64,000 bases of DNA. Origin: Candidatus Accumulibacter sp. 66-26 (GTDB lineage Bacteria > Pseudomonadota > Gammaproteobacteria > Burkholderiales > Rhodocyclaceae). Made by a program: the position numbers and the translations under genes. Under the pieces are notes generated by a model. It was not told where the DNA came from. It saw only the letters and a list, made by a program, of their open reading frames with translations, and did no database searches. Below are positions 22,646 through 33,174 of the stretch, piece by piece; the stretch's first letter is position 1; each line of letters begins with the position of its first letter. The stretch lies in the NCBI GenBank assembly GCA_001897745.1, contig MKUH01000014.1, forward strand, positions 62,001 through 126,000. Direction: 5' to 3'.

Positions 22646-24661
22646 TCAGTTGCCACTGCGCGGCGCCGGCCGCTGGCGGTGGAAGACCAGCGGCGCCGCC
22701 ACGGTGGTTGGCGGCGGCGATTGCAGGATGTGCTTCTTCATCTTGCCGACGACGTGCATCTCGCAGGGCCGGCAGTCGAAGCGCAGCGTGTATTTCTCGC
22801 CGCCCGAGACCAGCGTCATCGGTTCGGCGCGAATCTGCCCCTGCACGCCGGTGACGCCCTTGGCCTGCTTGGGGCACAGGTTGAACGAGAAGCGCAGGCA
22901 GTGCTTGGTGACCATCAGCGACACATCGCCGGATTCCTCGTGCGCCTCGAAGGCGGCGTCGATCAGCTTGACGCCGTGCTTGGCGTAAAAGGCGCGCGCC
23001 GCGTCGTTATAGACGTTGGCCAAGTAGGACAGCGAGTCGTCGGGGTAGGGCGCCGGCGGCTCGACCGCCGCCTTGCGTGGCGGGCGCCGGTAGGCGGCGG
23101 CGCGGGCGGTTTCCAGGTTCTCGACCGCCGCGCGGCGCAGCGCGTTGACGCTGGAGGCAGGCAGGAACCAAGGTGCGCTCAGCGCGATCTCAATGCGTCG
23201 CGCGGCGAACGGGGTGGCCCCGAGCTTGCCGAGGTTGTCGCGCAGGGCGGGCTCGACCTTGTCGGCCTGCGTCGCCGGCGTCTTGGCGGAGGCGAGCGCC
23301 GCTTCGGCGCGTACGCCGTCTTCGTCGACGAGGTGCAGCACGAAGCCTTCGTCGCTTTCGGCGAGCTGCAGGTCGATGGCGATCCGCCGTTCGGCCGATT
23401 TCTTTGTCAGCGCCTGTTCCCAGGCGTGGTCGCCGTTGCGCATCAACGCGGTGCCCGGACGGAAACCGGGCAGCTTCGCGACCTCGACGTTGGGCACGAT
23501 GCGCCACACGGCGCCGCGCTGCTCGGCGGTGTTGACCGGCAGGCCGATCACTTCGCGCTTGTGCATGTAGTTGAGGCCGTCGCCGTTGGCCAGCGGTGCG
23601 TCGGCGCTCATCTCGAACCAGTCCGGCCCGACGCGGGCGACGCTGCCGATCGGCAGGCCGACGAATTTCGGCGAGTCGAAGGCGCCGATGTCGGTCTGGC
23701 GTTCGGTCACGAAGTAGTCGGTGGTGCCGCGATGGAAGGTCTTTTCCGGGTCGGGCGTGAAGAACAGCGTCGTCCGCCCGCTCGACGCGCGCGCGAGTTC
23801 CGGACGTCCGTCGAGGATGCGGTCGATTTCGCGCCGGTAGTGCGCGGTGATGTTCTTCACGTAGCCGACGTCCTTGTAGCGCCCCTCGATCTTGAACGAG
23901 CGGATGCCGGCGTCGATCAGCGCTTCCAGGTTGGCGGTCTGGTTGTTGTCCTTCATCGACAGCAGGTGCTTGTCGTAGGCGACGACGCGCCCCTGTTCGT
24001 CCTGCAGGGTGTAGGGCAGGCGGCAGTCCTGTGAGCAGTCGCCGCGGTTGGCGCTGCGCTCGGTGTGCGCGTGGCTGATGTAGCACTGGCCGGAGAAGGC
24101 GACGCAGAGGGCGCCGTGGATGAAGAACTCGAGCGTGACGTCGTCGGCCGCCGTCGCGGCGCGGATTTCGCGGATCTGCGCGAGCGAGAGTTCGCGTGCC
24201 AGCACCATCTGCGAAAAGCCGACCTGCCCGAGAAAGCGCGCCTTCTCGGCGCTGCGGATGTCGCACTGGGTCGAGGCGTGCAGTTCGATCGGCGGAAGGT
24301 CGAGTTCGAGCAGACCCATGTCCTGGACGATCAGCGCGTCGGCGCCGGCCGCGTAAACCGCGTGCGCGGCGCGCCGGGCGCTTTCGAGTTCGCTGTCGTG
24401 CAAAATGGTGTTGAGCGCGACCAGCACGCGCGCGTTGTAGCGGTGCGCGTGTTCCGCGAGCCGGGCGATGCCGGCGATCTCGTTGCCGGCGTTGGCGCGC
24501 GCGCCGAAGGCCGGGCCGCCGATATAGACGGCGTCGGCGCCGTGGTTGATCGCCTCGATGCCGAAATCGGCGGTCTTGGCCGGCGCGAGAAGTTCCAGGC
24601 GCTGGCCGGGAGCGGGGGGACGGGGCGGGGCGGACGAGGTGAAGGCGGCGGAGAGGGGCAT
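22646..24661 (-). CDS. rlhA: U32 family protein RlhA (23S rRNA C2501 hydroxylation)
   Basis: A 671-residue protein of the U32 peptidase-like family. It has LELLAPAKTADFGIEAINHGADAVYIGGPAFGARANAG in two adjoining pieces, SGQCYISHAHTERSANRGDCSQDCRLPY (conserved cysteines near residues 195-215), and SFKIEGRYKDVGYV. A C-terminal cysteine group (KHCLRFSFNLCPKQAKG, FDCRPCEMHV) supports the iron-sulfur-type site of this family. Length matches E. coli RlhA/YdcP (about 650) and not the shorter TrhP. RlhA makes 5-hydroxycytidine at C2501 of 23S rRNA, using prephenate-dependent chemistry. It is monocistronic here. Confidence 0.87.
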   Translation of the reverse strand: MPLSAAFTSSAPPRPPAPGQRLELLAPAKTADFGIEAINHGADAVYIGGPAFGARANAGNEIAGIARLAEHAHRYNARVLVALNTILHDSELESARRAAHAVYAAGADALIVQDMGLLELDLPPIELHASTQCDIRSAEKARFLGQVGFSQMVLARELSLAQIREIRAATAADDVTLEFFIHGALCVAFSGQCYISHAHTERSANRGDCSQDCRLPYTLQDEQGRVVAYDKHLLSMKDNNQTANLEALIDAGIRSFKIEGRYKDVGYVKNITAHYRREIDRILDGRPELARASSGRTTLFFTPDPEKTFHRGTTDYFVTERQTDIGAFDSPKFVGLPIGSVARVGPDWFEMSADAPLANGDGLNYMHKREVIGLPVNTAEQRGAVWRIVPNVEVAKLPGFRPGTALMRNGDHAWEQALTKKSAERRIAIDLQLAESDEGFVLHLVDEDGVRAEAALASAKTPATQADKVEPALRDNLGKLGATPFAARRIEIALSAPWFLPASSVNALRRAAVENLETARAAAYRRPPRKAAVEPPAPYPDDSLSYLANVYNDAARAFYAKHGVKLIDAAFEAHEESGDVSLMVTKHCLRFSFNLCPKQAKGVTGVQGQIRAEPMTLVSGGEKYTLRFDCRPCEMHVVGKMKKHILQSPPPTTVAAPLVFHRQRPAPRSGN

Positions 24662-24847
24662 GCGGGCAGGCTCAAAGCGTGGAAGGGCAAGGGCGCCATT
24701 GTAAGGCCTGGGGCGGGATCGGGGCCGGGCGTCAGGTGCGCGGCAGGTCGCCTACCGTGTTCCGTGTAAATTCTTGTCAACCGACGGCGGGCGACTGCGT
24801 TAATCGACTCATAGGCGGATGACCGCCATTCTCAACGGAGACCGAAA

Positions 24848-25132
24848 ATGGGTAGTCTGAGCAACGAGTCCTTTGACCAATTCCTGGACTCTCTGAAACA
24901 AGCCGGTGTCGCCATCCGCAACGAGAGCGAATTGCGCGAACGTCTGGCCGAAGCCCAGCGCTGGCGTTTCGCTTTCGCCACGCTGGCCTCCAACGGTCGG
25001 CCGCTCGGCATCCGCTTCGAGGACAGCAGCGCCGGCCTGAATGAAGCCGAAATCCATCGCGCCTTCACCCAGTTCCAATTTCCGGAAACCCTCGAAGCCG
25101 CCTTCTCGGCCAGTCTGAAGGCCGAGCACTGA
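24848..25132 (+). CDS. Conserved-looking 94-residue hypothetical protein
   Basis: A 94-residue soluble protein, ATG at 24848 preceded by GGAGA. Sequence: a helical N-terminus (SLSNESFDQFLDSLKQAGVAIRNES), ELRERLAEAQRWRFAFATLASNG, and a closing amphipathic helix (TQFQFPETLEAAFSASLKAE). No metal or catalytic motif. I do not recognise the family. It is a single gene ended by a strong terminator 30 bases beyond its stop, so it has its own expression unit. Confidence 0.7.
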   Translation: MGSLSNESFDQFLDSLKQAGVAIRNESELRERLAEAQRWRFAFATLASNGRPLGIRFEDSSAGLNEAEIHRAFTQFQFPETLEAAFSASLKAEH

Positions 25133-25163
25133 GCCACCGGGGGCTTGCCCCGGCAGAAATGAG

Positions 25164-25186
25164 AAACCCGCCTTTGGCGGGTTTTT
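25164..25186 (+). terminator. Rho-independent terminator after the 94-residue protein gene
   Basis: AAACCCGCC and GGCGGGTTT form a perfect 9-bp stem with a TTT loop, running into TTTTT. It follows the stop at 25132 by 31 bases. The 5' A-run means it can also act on the opposite strand, where ettA ends at 25268. Confidence 0.88.
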
Positions 25187-25267
25187 GCATTCCGGCACCC
25201 GTCGGCGCCGGATTCTAACGACGCCCGACGGGTTGGGGCGGCGCCATCGGGTGGCGCCGCTCCCGCG

Positions 25268-26932
<1,665 letters not shown>

Positions 26933-27179
26933 GGCGGATTCTTTGGAAGGTGTGGTGTGGGCGAAAAGCTGCGGGAAACCGGCGATGGACGTCGCAAGGA
27001 CGTGGCGCCGGTTGGCAAGGCGGGGAGTTTACCCGAGTGCGGGGGCGTTTTGTGCTCGGGCGGCTGGCGAATGCCGGCGCGGGACGAATGCGCTGCGCGC
27101 CGGGAGGTGCGTGGCGCGGTGCGCAGGAAAAAGCGCCGTGCTCGGCACAGCGTTTTTCTGATGGCGATACCGGGGCGGG

Positions 27180-27755
27180 TCAGGCCTTCGTCGCGGCCTT
27201 TTCCGCCGGCGCCGTATCCGTGGCCGGTTGCAGCTTGGCGGCCAGGAAGTCGTCGTAGCCCTTCTGGACCAGCGCATATGTCTTCATGACGCCGCTTTCG
27301 ATTTCGCCGCCGAAGACCTGCAGGCCCTGCAGGATGTCCTTGGCCTCGTTGAAGCCCTTCTCGAAGCCGCCGCGGATCAGTCCGACGAAATCCTTGGCAA
27401 TCTGCTCGGGGTCGTCGCCCTTGCGCTGCGCGGCGTAAGCGTCGTAGAAGCCGGTCGACAGGCTGAGAATGCGGTTCGCCGTCGCTTCCGGCGAATTGTC
27501 TTCGCTCATCTTGCCCTGGATGGCGTCGGCGCCGAGGCTGGGCGACAGCAGTTCGTTGATGCGGTCGATCGCGCTGCGGAAGAGCAGCGCCTGCGATTCG
27601 CCGCCGGCCTGCACGGAAACCCTGGCCGAGGCTTCAAGGATCTGCACGTTCAGCTGCTGTTTGGCCGTGGCCACGCTGTTCGCCGGGGAGGCGTCCCGCG
27701 CCTTGAGTGCGGATGCCGCCTGATTGGATGCGCTGTCTGCCGGTGCGATTGCCAT
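27180..27755 (-). CDS. DUF5610 family protein
   Basis: A 191-residue protein; start ATG 27755 is chosen over the one at 27767 because GGAGA lies upstream of it at suitable distance. The N-terminus is low-complexity (MAIAPADSASNQAASALKA). The body has LNVQILEASARVSVQAG, ALLFRSAIDRINELLSPSLGADAIQ, PEATANRILSLSTGFYDAYA and GGFEKGFNEAKDILQGLQV, the pattern I know as DUF5610. Function is unknown. No secretion signal. An intergenic stretch of 283 bp upstream and 247 bp downstream separates it from neighbours; I see no clear elements there. Confidence 0.8.
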   Translation of the reverse strand: MAIAPADSASNQAASALKARDASPANSVATAKQQLNVQILEASARVSVQAGGESQALLFRSAIDRINELLSPSLGADAIQGKMSEDNSPEATANRILSLSTGFYDAYAAQRKGDDPEQIAKDFVGLIRGGFEKGFNEAKDILQGLQVFGGEIESGVMKTYALVQKGYDDFLAAKLQPATDTAPAEKAATKA

Positions 27756-28038
27756 GATGGTCTCCATTCGTCGGTCTGAGGGGGGAGGCCGGCGCGCCGG
27801 CGTCCGGGACGGGGTGCAGCGCGGGCCTTCTTCTATGAGTATCGGCCGCTGCGGAAAAATCCTGAGACAGGGAGGTTCGATCCGCTCCGCGGACGAGGCG
27901 CGTGCTTCGGCGGCTATGGGAGGGAATGCGTGGCGGAGGCGTCGTTCCCCGCCCATGGCCGCGAAGCGGCCGGCTGACCGTCATGGCGGGTCAGGTCACC
28001 CCTCCGCGTCGCTGGGGGCGCGCCGCGTCGGGGGCAGA

Positions 28039-29565
28039 TCAGGCGTCGTGGACGCTGCGCTCGATGGCTTCGCTGCAGACTCGGTTGCGGCCTTCCTGCT
28101 TGGCCTGGTAGAGCAGCGCGTCGGCGCGCGAAATGAAGCTTTCCTTGCTTTCGCCGGGCCGGTAGGTGGCGACGCCGGCGCTGGCGGTGAGGGCGACCGG
28201 GCTGCCGTCGATTTCGTGGCGCGCTTTCTCGATGCGCGCGCGGATCGTGTTGGCGACGTCGGCGGCGCCCTGCAGCGGCGTGTTCTTGAGGATGATGAGA
28301 AATTCCTCGCCGCCCCAGCGGCAGGCGATGTCGGAGTTGCGCACGCTCTTGCGCAGGATGGCGGCGATGCCTTCCAGCACGCGGTCGCCGGCGAAATGGC
28401 CGCGGCTGTCGTTGAGTTCCTTGAAGCGGTCAAGGTCGAGCAGGATCGCCGAGATCGGCGCGCCGGCGCGGGCGGACTCGCGCACGCCCTGGTCGAGCAG
28501 GAGTTCGAGCGCGTGGCGGTTGGCCAGGCCGGTCAGGCTGTCCGTCGTCGCCATTTCCTCGAGGCGGTTCTGGTAGCGGTTGACCGTCAGGTAGACGAAG
28601 AGCAGGGCGAGGGCCGTGATGCCGGCGCACAGGCCGAGGTTGAGGTAGAGCGTTTTCTGGATCTCGGCGATCGCCTTGTCTTCCTGCTTGACGACGAAGA
28701 GCTGCCACTTCAGTTCGGGGATGTAGCGCACGTTGAGGAAGTGGCGACGCCCGCCGTTCCGGTATTCGAACGATCCCTGGCCGGTCTTGAGGATGGCGTC
28801 GGCCTGGTCGCGCAGGCCGTCGATCTCGCGGATGCCGGCGTGCGCCGCCTTGTCGCCGGCGATTCCGTCGCGGCCGGTGAGGACGATCTTGCCGCTGGCG
28901 TCGACAAAGTAGATGCCGCGTCCGTAACGTTGCTGATACTCGTCGATCAGCTTGACCACGGCGTCTACGGTCAGCCCGACGCCGGTGGCGCCGATGAAGC
29001 GGTGCTGGTAGTCGAAGACCCGGTAGTTGATGAAGATGGTCAGCTTGTCGCGGTTGGCGAGGTCAGGATCGACGTTGATCTCGTACGGCTCGTTCATGCC
29101 GCGCACGCGGAAATACCAGACGTCGCGCGGCTCTTCGGGCTTCACCGTCTTGAGCAGGCCGCCGGCCTGGTAGTAGTTGTTCGTCGCTTCCGAGACGAAA
29201 AAGCTGGTGAAGGCGCCGTAGTGCGACATGACCTCGCTGAGGTAGCGCGTCATCTGCCCGACGTCGTTTTCGCCGCCGACCACCCAGTCGCGCAGGAAGG
29301 TGTCGCGCGACATCATCGACGAGATCAGGATCGGGCGGACGAGGTCCTTCATGATCTCGGAGTAGACGTTGTCCGAGGTGAGCGGCAGTTCGGTGGCGAC
29401 GATCGATTCGCGGATCGCCTCGCGCGACGCGAAGTAGCTGACCAGCGTGGTGGCCAGGAATCCGGCGCTGAGCAGCAGCCAGAGGAGGGTGATCAGTTTG
29501 GCCTTGTTGCTGAGCGGGCGAGAGGGCTTCATGGCCGGTGGAACGAGGTCGGAAAGGGTCTGCAT
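28039..29565 (-). CDS. Membrane diguanylate cyclase with periplasmic sensor (dCache-type) and GGDEF domain
   Basis: A 508-residue protein starting at ATG 29565 (29532 is an alternative). One membrane helix at about residues 25-45 (LITLLWLLLSAGFLATTLVSYF), a periplasmic Cache-like sensor of about 270 residues (NNYYQAGGLLKTV, VWYFRVRGM, GIYFVDASGKIVLTGRDG), then a second helix (LGLCAGITALALLFVYLTV). The GGDEF domain has an active GGEEF site preceded by RNSD, an intact RxxD inhibitory site five residues before it. It should make cyclic di-GMP in response to an extracellular small molecule; the ligand is unknown. Confidence 0.92.
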   Translation of the reverse strand: MQTLSDLVPPAMKPSRPLSNKAKLITLLWLLLSAGFLATTLVSYFASREAIRESIVATELPLTSDNVYSEIMKDLVRPILISSMMSRDTFLRDWVVGGENDVGQMTRYLSEVMSHYGAFTSFFVSEATNNYYQAGGLLKTVKPEEPRDVWYFRVRGMNEPYEINVDPDLANRDKLTIFINYRVFDYQHRFIGATGVGLTVDAVVKLIDEYQQRYGRGIYFVDASGKIVLTGRDGIAGDKAAHAGIREIDGLRDQADAILKTGQGSFEYRNGGRRHFLNVRYIPELKWQLFVVKQEDKAIAEIQKTLYLNLGLCAGITALALLFVYLTVNRYQNRLEEMATTDSLTGLANRHALELLLDQGVRESARAGAPISAILLDLDRFKELNDSRGHFAGDRVLEGIAAILRKSVRNSDIACRWGGEEFLIILKNTPLQGAADVANTIRARIEKARHEIDGSPVALTASAGVATYRPGESKESFISRADALLYQAKQEGRNRVCSEAIERSVHDA

Positions 29566-29675
29566 GCTATCGCAGATTTCCCGCTTATGCCATTGGAACG
29601 CCAAGGCGCCGCCGTGCCATTCCTCGAGCGGTTTGCGGCAACGGGCCGTTGCCGCCGCAACGCGCTGTGCCGCTT

Positions 29676-29945
29676 CTAGGCGATTTCCAGGGTAAGGATG
29701 AGCTGTCCTTCGTTGACCGCATCGCCGGCGGCGACGTGCAGTTCGACGACGCGGCCGTCGCTCGGCGTCGGGATGTCGAGCGCCACCTTGCCGGTTTCGA
29801 GCACGATCAGGTTGTCCTCGCGCTCGACGCGGTCGCCCGGCAGCACGAGGACGTCGTCCACGACGACCTCGCCGTTGGCGCAATTGCCGCAGGAATCCCA
29901 GCATTCGGGAAATTTCGGGATACGAACTTCGACGATTCGGCTCAT
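29676..29945 (-). CDS. Stand-alone lipoyl/biotinyl-attachment domain protein
   Basis: An 89-residue protein that is a single lipoyl-type domain. The swivel motif is LETGKVALDIPTP, with the probable modified lysine at about residue 53, in the pattern of 2-oxo acid dehydrogenase E2 domains and not of biotin carriers (which have MKM). An N-terminal insert CWDSCGNCANGE carries three cysteines that look able to bind a metal or form a disulfide. No E2 catalytic domain follows; the next genes are a diguanylate cyclase and a ferredoxin reductase. A free lipoyl carrier is possible; its partners cannot be read here. Confidence 0.82.
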   Translation of the reverse strand: MSRIVEVRIPKFPECWDSCGNCANGEVVVDDVLVLPGDRVEREDNLIVLETGKVALDIPTPSDGRVVELHVAAGDAVNEGQLILTLEIA

Positions 29946-30100
29946 TGAAAGGGGGTTCTCGGCGCGCTAAAAAAACAGGGCCATGTCCGTTTCCGGCATG
30001 ACCCTTGTTGGGTGAGGCGATTGTAGGCTTTTGGCGCCCCGCCTTCTTTGACGGGAAGGCTTGCAATCCTCCCCGTTTTCAGATTTGTGCCGGGCGCGGC

Positions 30101-30877
30101 CTATTTCTCGACGAAGGCGCGCTCGATCACGTAGTCGCCGGCGGTGCCGATGTGCGGCGAGATGTGGAAGCCGCGGCGGTCGAGCATCTCGCAGCAGTCC
30201 TTGAGCATGTGCGGGCTGCCGCAGATCATGGCGCGGTCGGTTTCCGGATTGAGCGGCGGCAGGCCGATGTCGGTGAACAGCTTGCCGGATTCGACGAGGT
30301 CGGTCAGGCGGCCCTGGTTGCGGAAGGGCTCGCGCGTCACGGTCGGGTAGTAGATCAGCTTGTCGCGTACGAGATCGCCGAAGAACTCGTGCTCGAAGAG
30401 GTCCTTCCCGAGGAAGTCGGCGTAGGCCAGTTCGCTGACCCAACGCACGCCGTGGATCAGCACGACCTTCTCGAAGCGTTCGTAGGTCTCCGGGTCCTGC
30501 ACGAGGCTCATGAAGGGCGCGAGGCCGGTGCCGGTGGACAGCATGTAGAGATTCTTGCCCGGTTTCAGGTCGCGCAGGACGAGGGTGCCGGTCGGCTTGC
30601 GGCTGACGATGACCGGGTCGCCGACCTTCAGGTGTTGCAGCTTCGAGGTCAGCGGACCGTTCTGCACCTTGATGCTGAAGAATTCCAGGTGTTCGTCGTG
30701 GTTGGCGCTGGCGATGCTGTAGGCGCGCGTCAGCGGCCGCCCTTCGTGTTCCAGGCCGATCATCACGAACTGGCCGTTGATGAAGCGCAGGCCGGGGTCG
30801 CGCGTGGTGCGGAAGCTGAACAGGCTGTCGTTCCAGTGATGGACGGAGAGAACGCGTTCGGTGGCGAGGGTGCTCAT
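30101..30877 (-). CDS. fpr: Ferredoxin--NADP+ reductase (bacterial Fpr type)
   Basis: A 258-residue flavoprotein. FAD-binding residues are in RAYSIASANHDEHLEFFSIK, and the NADP domain holds LSTGTGLAPFMSLV, VLIHGVRWVSELAY and ICGSPHMLKDC. The C-terminus is ...VIERAFVEK, the ending typical of bacterial plant-type-subclass Fpr proteins, where the last residues stack near FAD. It transfers electrons between NADPH and ferredoxin or flavodoxin in the cytoplasm, and commonly serves oxidative-stress responses and Fe-S cluster supply. A divergent LysR gene across a short gap probably regulates it. Confidence 0.95.
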   Translation of the reverse strand: MSTLATERVLSVHHWNDSLFSFRTTRDPGLRFINGQFVMIGLEHEGRPLTRAYSIASANHDEHLEFFSIKVQNGPLTSKLQHLKVGDPVIVSRKPTGTLVLRDLKPGKNLYMLSTGTGLAPFMSLVQDPETYERFEKVVLIHGVRWVSELAYADFLGKDLFEHEFFGDLVRDKLIYYPTVTREPFRNQGRLTDLVESGKLFTDIGLPPLNPETDRAMICGSPHMLKDCCEMLDRRGFHISPHIGTAGDYVIERAFVEK

Positions 30878-30929
30878 GAAAGGTCCGGATCGTGGGTAGG
30901 TTAAGGATGTCGGGCATGCTAGTTCGCGC

Positions 30930-30965
30930 TAACATATCTGTAAAACAGATTGTTTGAATAAACAA
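30930..30965. promoter_or_regulatory. Tandem inverted repeats in the fpr/finR divergent region
   Basis: Two adjoining perfect inverted repeats: ATCTGT-AAA-ACAGAT (30936-30950) and TGTTT-GAAT-AAACA (30951-30964). They sit in the 104-bp AT-rich gap between divergent fpr and the LysR gene, close to the LysR start at 30982. Spacing fits two sites for a LysR dimer each (a recognition and an activation site). GGAG five bases before ATG 30982 is the LysR ribosome site. Confidence 0.6.
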
Positions 30966-30981
30966 TATCTACGGAGTGGAT

Positions 30982-31908
30982 ATGAAATTCACCTTGCGCC
31001 AGATCGAGGTCTTCGTCGCCGTCGCCCGCCACGAAAGCGTTTCGCGCGCCGCGCTGGCGCTCGCGCTGTCGCAGTCGGCGACGAGCACGGCCTTGGGCGA
31101 GCTCGAGCGGCTCTACGAGACGCAGCTGTTCGACCGCGTCGGCAAGGCGCTGCGCCTGAACGAACTGGGGCAATCGCTACTGCCGCATGCGGTCGAACTG
31201 CTCGAACGCGCCCAGGGCATCGAAACCCAGCTTGAAGGCCGCTCCGGCTACGGCCGGCTGCGCATCGGCGCGACGCTGACGATCGGCAACTATCTGGCGA
31301 CGCTGATCGTCGCCGACTTCCTGACGCGGCATCCGGAGAGCGAGGTGCGCCTGGAGGTGCATAACACGGCGACCATCGTCGATCAGCTGCTGCGCTACGA
31401 GATCGATCTCGGGTTGATCGAGGGGCATTGCCGGCATCCCGACCTGATCGTCGAACCCTGGCTGGCCGACGAACTGGTGGTGTTTTGCGCGCCGGGGCAT
31501 CGTCTGGCGCGGGCCGGGACGGCGACGCTGGCGGACCTGGAAGGCGAGGCGTGGATCATGCGCGAAGCGGGATCGGGCACGCGCGAGGCGCTCGATCAGG
31601 CCTTGCGCGAGAAGCACCAGGAGCCGGTCGTGCGCCTCGAACTAGAGCATACCGAAGCGATCAAGCGCGCCGTCGAGTTCGGGCTGGGCATCGGCTGCAT
31701 TTCGCGGCTGGCGCTGCGCGAGGCTTTCCGGCGCGGCAGCCTGGTCGCGATCGAGGTGCCGGCGCTCGACCTGCGCCGCCATTTCCATTTCGTCTGGCAC
31801 CGGCGCAAGTACCAGACGGCCGGCATGCGTGAATTCGTCGCGCTGTGCCGCGCCATGACGGCGGGCGTCGCGCGCAGCGACGAGATCGAGTGGCCGTTCA
31901 TTCCGTGA
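30982..31908 (+). CDS. finR: LysR family regulator, probable FinR-like activator of fpr
   Basis: A 308-residue LysR protein; ATG 30982 is chosen over GTG 30976 because GGAG is correctly spaced. The helix-turn-helix is at residues about 2-60 (TLRQIEVFVAVARHESVSRA, SQSATSTALGELERL). The effector domain has YGRLRIGATLTIGNYLATLIVADFL and GIGCISRLALREAF. In Pseudomonas a LysR gene divergent from fpr (finR) activates fpr under superoxide stress, and the same arrangement is present here, so the name is given on synteny. Its stop overlaps the convergent downstream gene by 11 bp. Confidence 0.75.
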   Translation: MKFTLRQIEVFVAVARHESVSRAALALALSQSATSTALGELERLYETQLFDRVGKALRLNELGQSLLPHAVELLERAQGIETQLEGRSGYGRLRIGATLTIGNYLATLIVADFLTRHPESEVRLEVHNTATIVDQLLRYEIDLGLIEGHCRHPDLIVEPWLADELVVFCAPGHRLARAGTATLADLEGEAWIMREAGSGTREALDQALREKHQEPVVRLELEHTEAIKRAVEFGLGIGCISRLALREAFRRGSLVAIEVPALDLRRHFHFVWHRRKYQTAGMREFVALCRAMTAGVARSDEIEWPFIP

Positions 31909-32500
31909 GCGGCCCCGGCTGCGCGACGAATCCGAAGCGCGCGGGGACGTCGGCGCGGCGAATCCCGGCCAGCGGCAGGCGAGTCCCGTTCCAGGCGAGG
32001 AACAGCGAGTTGGAATGTTCTTCCGGCGCATGTCGGGGCGTTGATGGGTCGAGCAGGGCGAGCAGCGCCGTTTCGGAAGGCTCGGCGCCGGCCGCGTCGC
32101 ACAGGCGTTCGAGCATGGCCGGCAGGTCGCGGTCGTCGAGCAGGGCGACGCCGCGTTCGGTGGCGAGCAGCAGGTTGCCCGCTTCGTCGATCCACGCCTC
32201 TTCGACACATACGATGGCCTCGCCGGTGTGGGCGAGCAGGGCGTCGCTCCCGGCGCCGCTCAGGCGCACGATCCAGGGCGTGTAGTCGAGCGCCGCGAAG
32301 ACGCGCTGCGGGCCGTTCTGGACGAACCACGCGCCGCCCTCGTCGCAGCCGTACTGGCGGTTGAAGAAGGCGAGCGCGCCGCAGTGGGTGACCGGGTCGC
32401 CGCGCAGCCGCCAGCGTCCGCGCCGGTCGAGCGAGAGCCAGCCGTAGACGGCGGGAACGTCGGGCCAGCGCGGGGTGGCGCCGAGGTCGGGAGGGTTCAT
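31898..32500 (-). CDS. Conserved hypothetical protein (DUF, about 200 residues)
   Basis: A 200-residue soluble protein starting at ATG 32500. It opens MNPPDLGATPRWPDVPAVYG, continues WLSLDRRGRWRLRGDPVTH and HCGALAFFNRQYGCDEGGAWFVQNGPQRVFAALDYTPWIVRL in parts, and later has GVALLDDRDLPAMLERL. The combination looks like a conserved betaproteobacterial hypothetical family, with no catalytic motif I can name. It lies downstream of the glutathione peroxidase gene in the same direction (25-base gap) and overlaps finR at the 3' end by 11 bp. Confidence 0.7.
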   Translation of the reverse strand: MNPPDLGATPRWPDVPAVYGWLSLDRRGRWRLRGDPVTHCGALAFFNRQYGCDEGGAWFVQNGPQRVFAALDYTPWIVRLSGAGSDALLAHTGEAIVCVEEAWIDEAGNLLLATERGVALLDDRDLPAMLERLCDAAGAEPSETALLALLDPSTPRHAPEEHSNSLFLAWNGTRLPLAGIRRADVPARFGFVAQPGPLTE

Positions 32501-32525
32501 GCCGGCGCGCCGCAGCGGACGGGCA

Positions 32526-33008
32526 TCAGAGCAGTTTTTCGATATCCCCGGCGATGGCTTCCGGGGGGGTGGTCGGGGCGTAGCGGTCGACGACCTCGCC
32601 GCTGCGGTCGACGAGGAATTTGGTGAAGTTCCATTTGATCGCCTCGCTGCCGAGAACGCCGCGCGCATGTTCCTTCAGGTAGCGGTAGAGCGGATGCGCA
32701 TGTTCGCCGTTGACCTCGATCTTGGCGAACATCGGGAAACCGACGCCGTAGTTCTTCTCGCAGAAGGCGCCGATTTCCTCGGCGCTGCCCGGTTCCTGCG
32801 CGCCGAACTGGTTGCACGGGAAGCCGAGAACGACGAGTCCCTGCTCGCCGTAGCGCTGATGCAGCGCTTCGAGCCCCGCGTACTGCGGCGTGAAACCGCA
32901 CTCGCTGGCCGTGTTGACGATCAGCAGGACCTTGCCGGCGTAGTCGGCAAGCGATTGCGTTCCGCCCTGCAGGCGGTCGACGCTCAGTTGGTAGATCGGT
33001 GCTGTCAT
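32526..33008 (-). CDS. Glutathione peroxidase family protein (thiol peroxidase)
   Basis: A 160-residue protein starting at ATG 33008. It has the glutathione peroxidase motifs: VNTASECGFTPQYAGLE with the peroxidatic Cys near residue 37, LGFPCNQFGAQEPG with Gln near residue 70 and a nearby second Cys, and KWNFTKFLVD with Trp/Asn completing the catalytic tetrad. The cysteine replaces selenocysteine, as normal in bacteria; such enzymes often use thioredoxin. It detoxifies hydroperoxides in the cytoplasm. It sits next to fpr/finR-type stress genes. Confidence 0.93.
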   Translation of the reverse strand: MTAPIYQLSVDRLQGGTQSLADYAGKVLLIVNTASECGFTPQYAGLEALHQRYGEQGLVVLGFPCNQFGAQEPGSAEEIGAFCEKNYGVGFPMFAKIEVNGEHAHPLYRYLKEHARGVLGSEAIKWNFTKFLVDRSGEVVDRYAPTTPPEAIAGDIEKLL

Positions 33009-33174
33009 GGTCTTCTCCGTCGGTGAAGGGGCGACTGCCGCGATGATGGGTTGCCGGCCGCGCGATGGCAAGGTCGTTGTGCGCCGGCGTGCCGCGCGCG
33101 GCGGCGGGAATGGAAGGGCGGCCCGAAGTTCTGCTAACCTTGGCGCTCCTTTTTCCGCACACCGTCCGCGTTCA

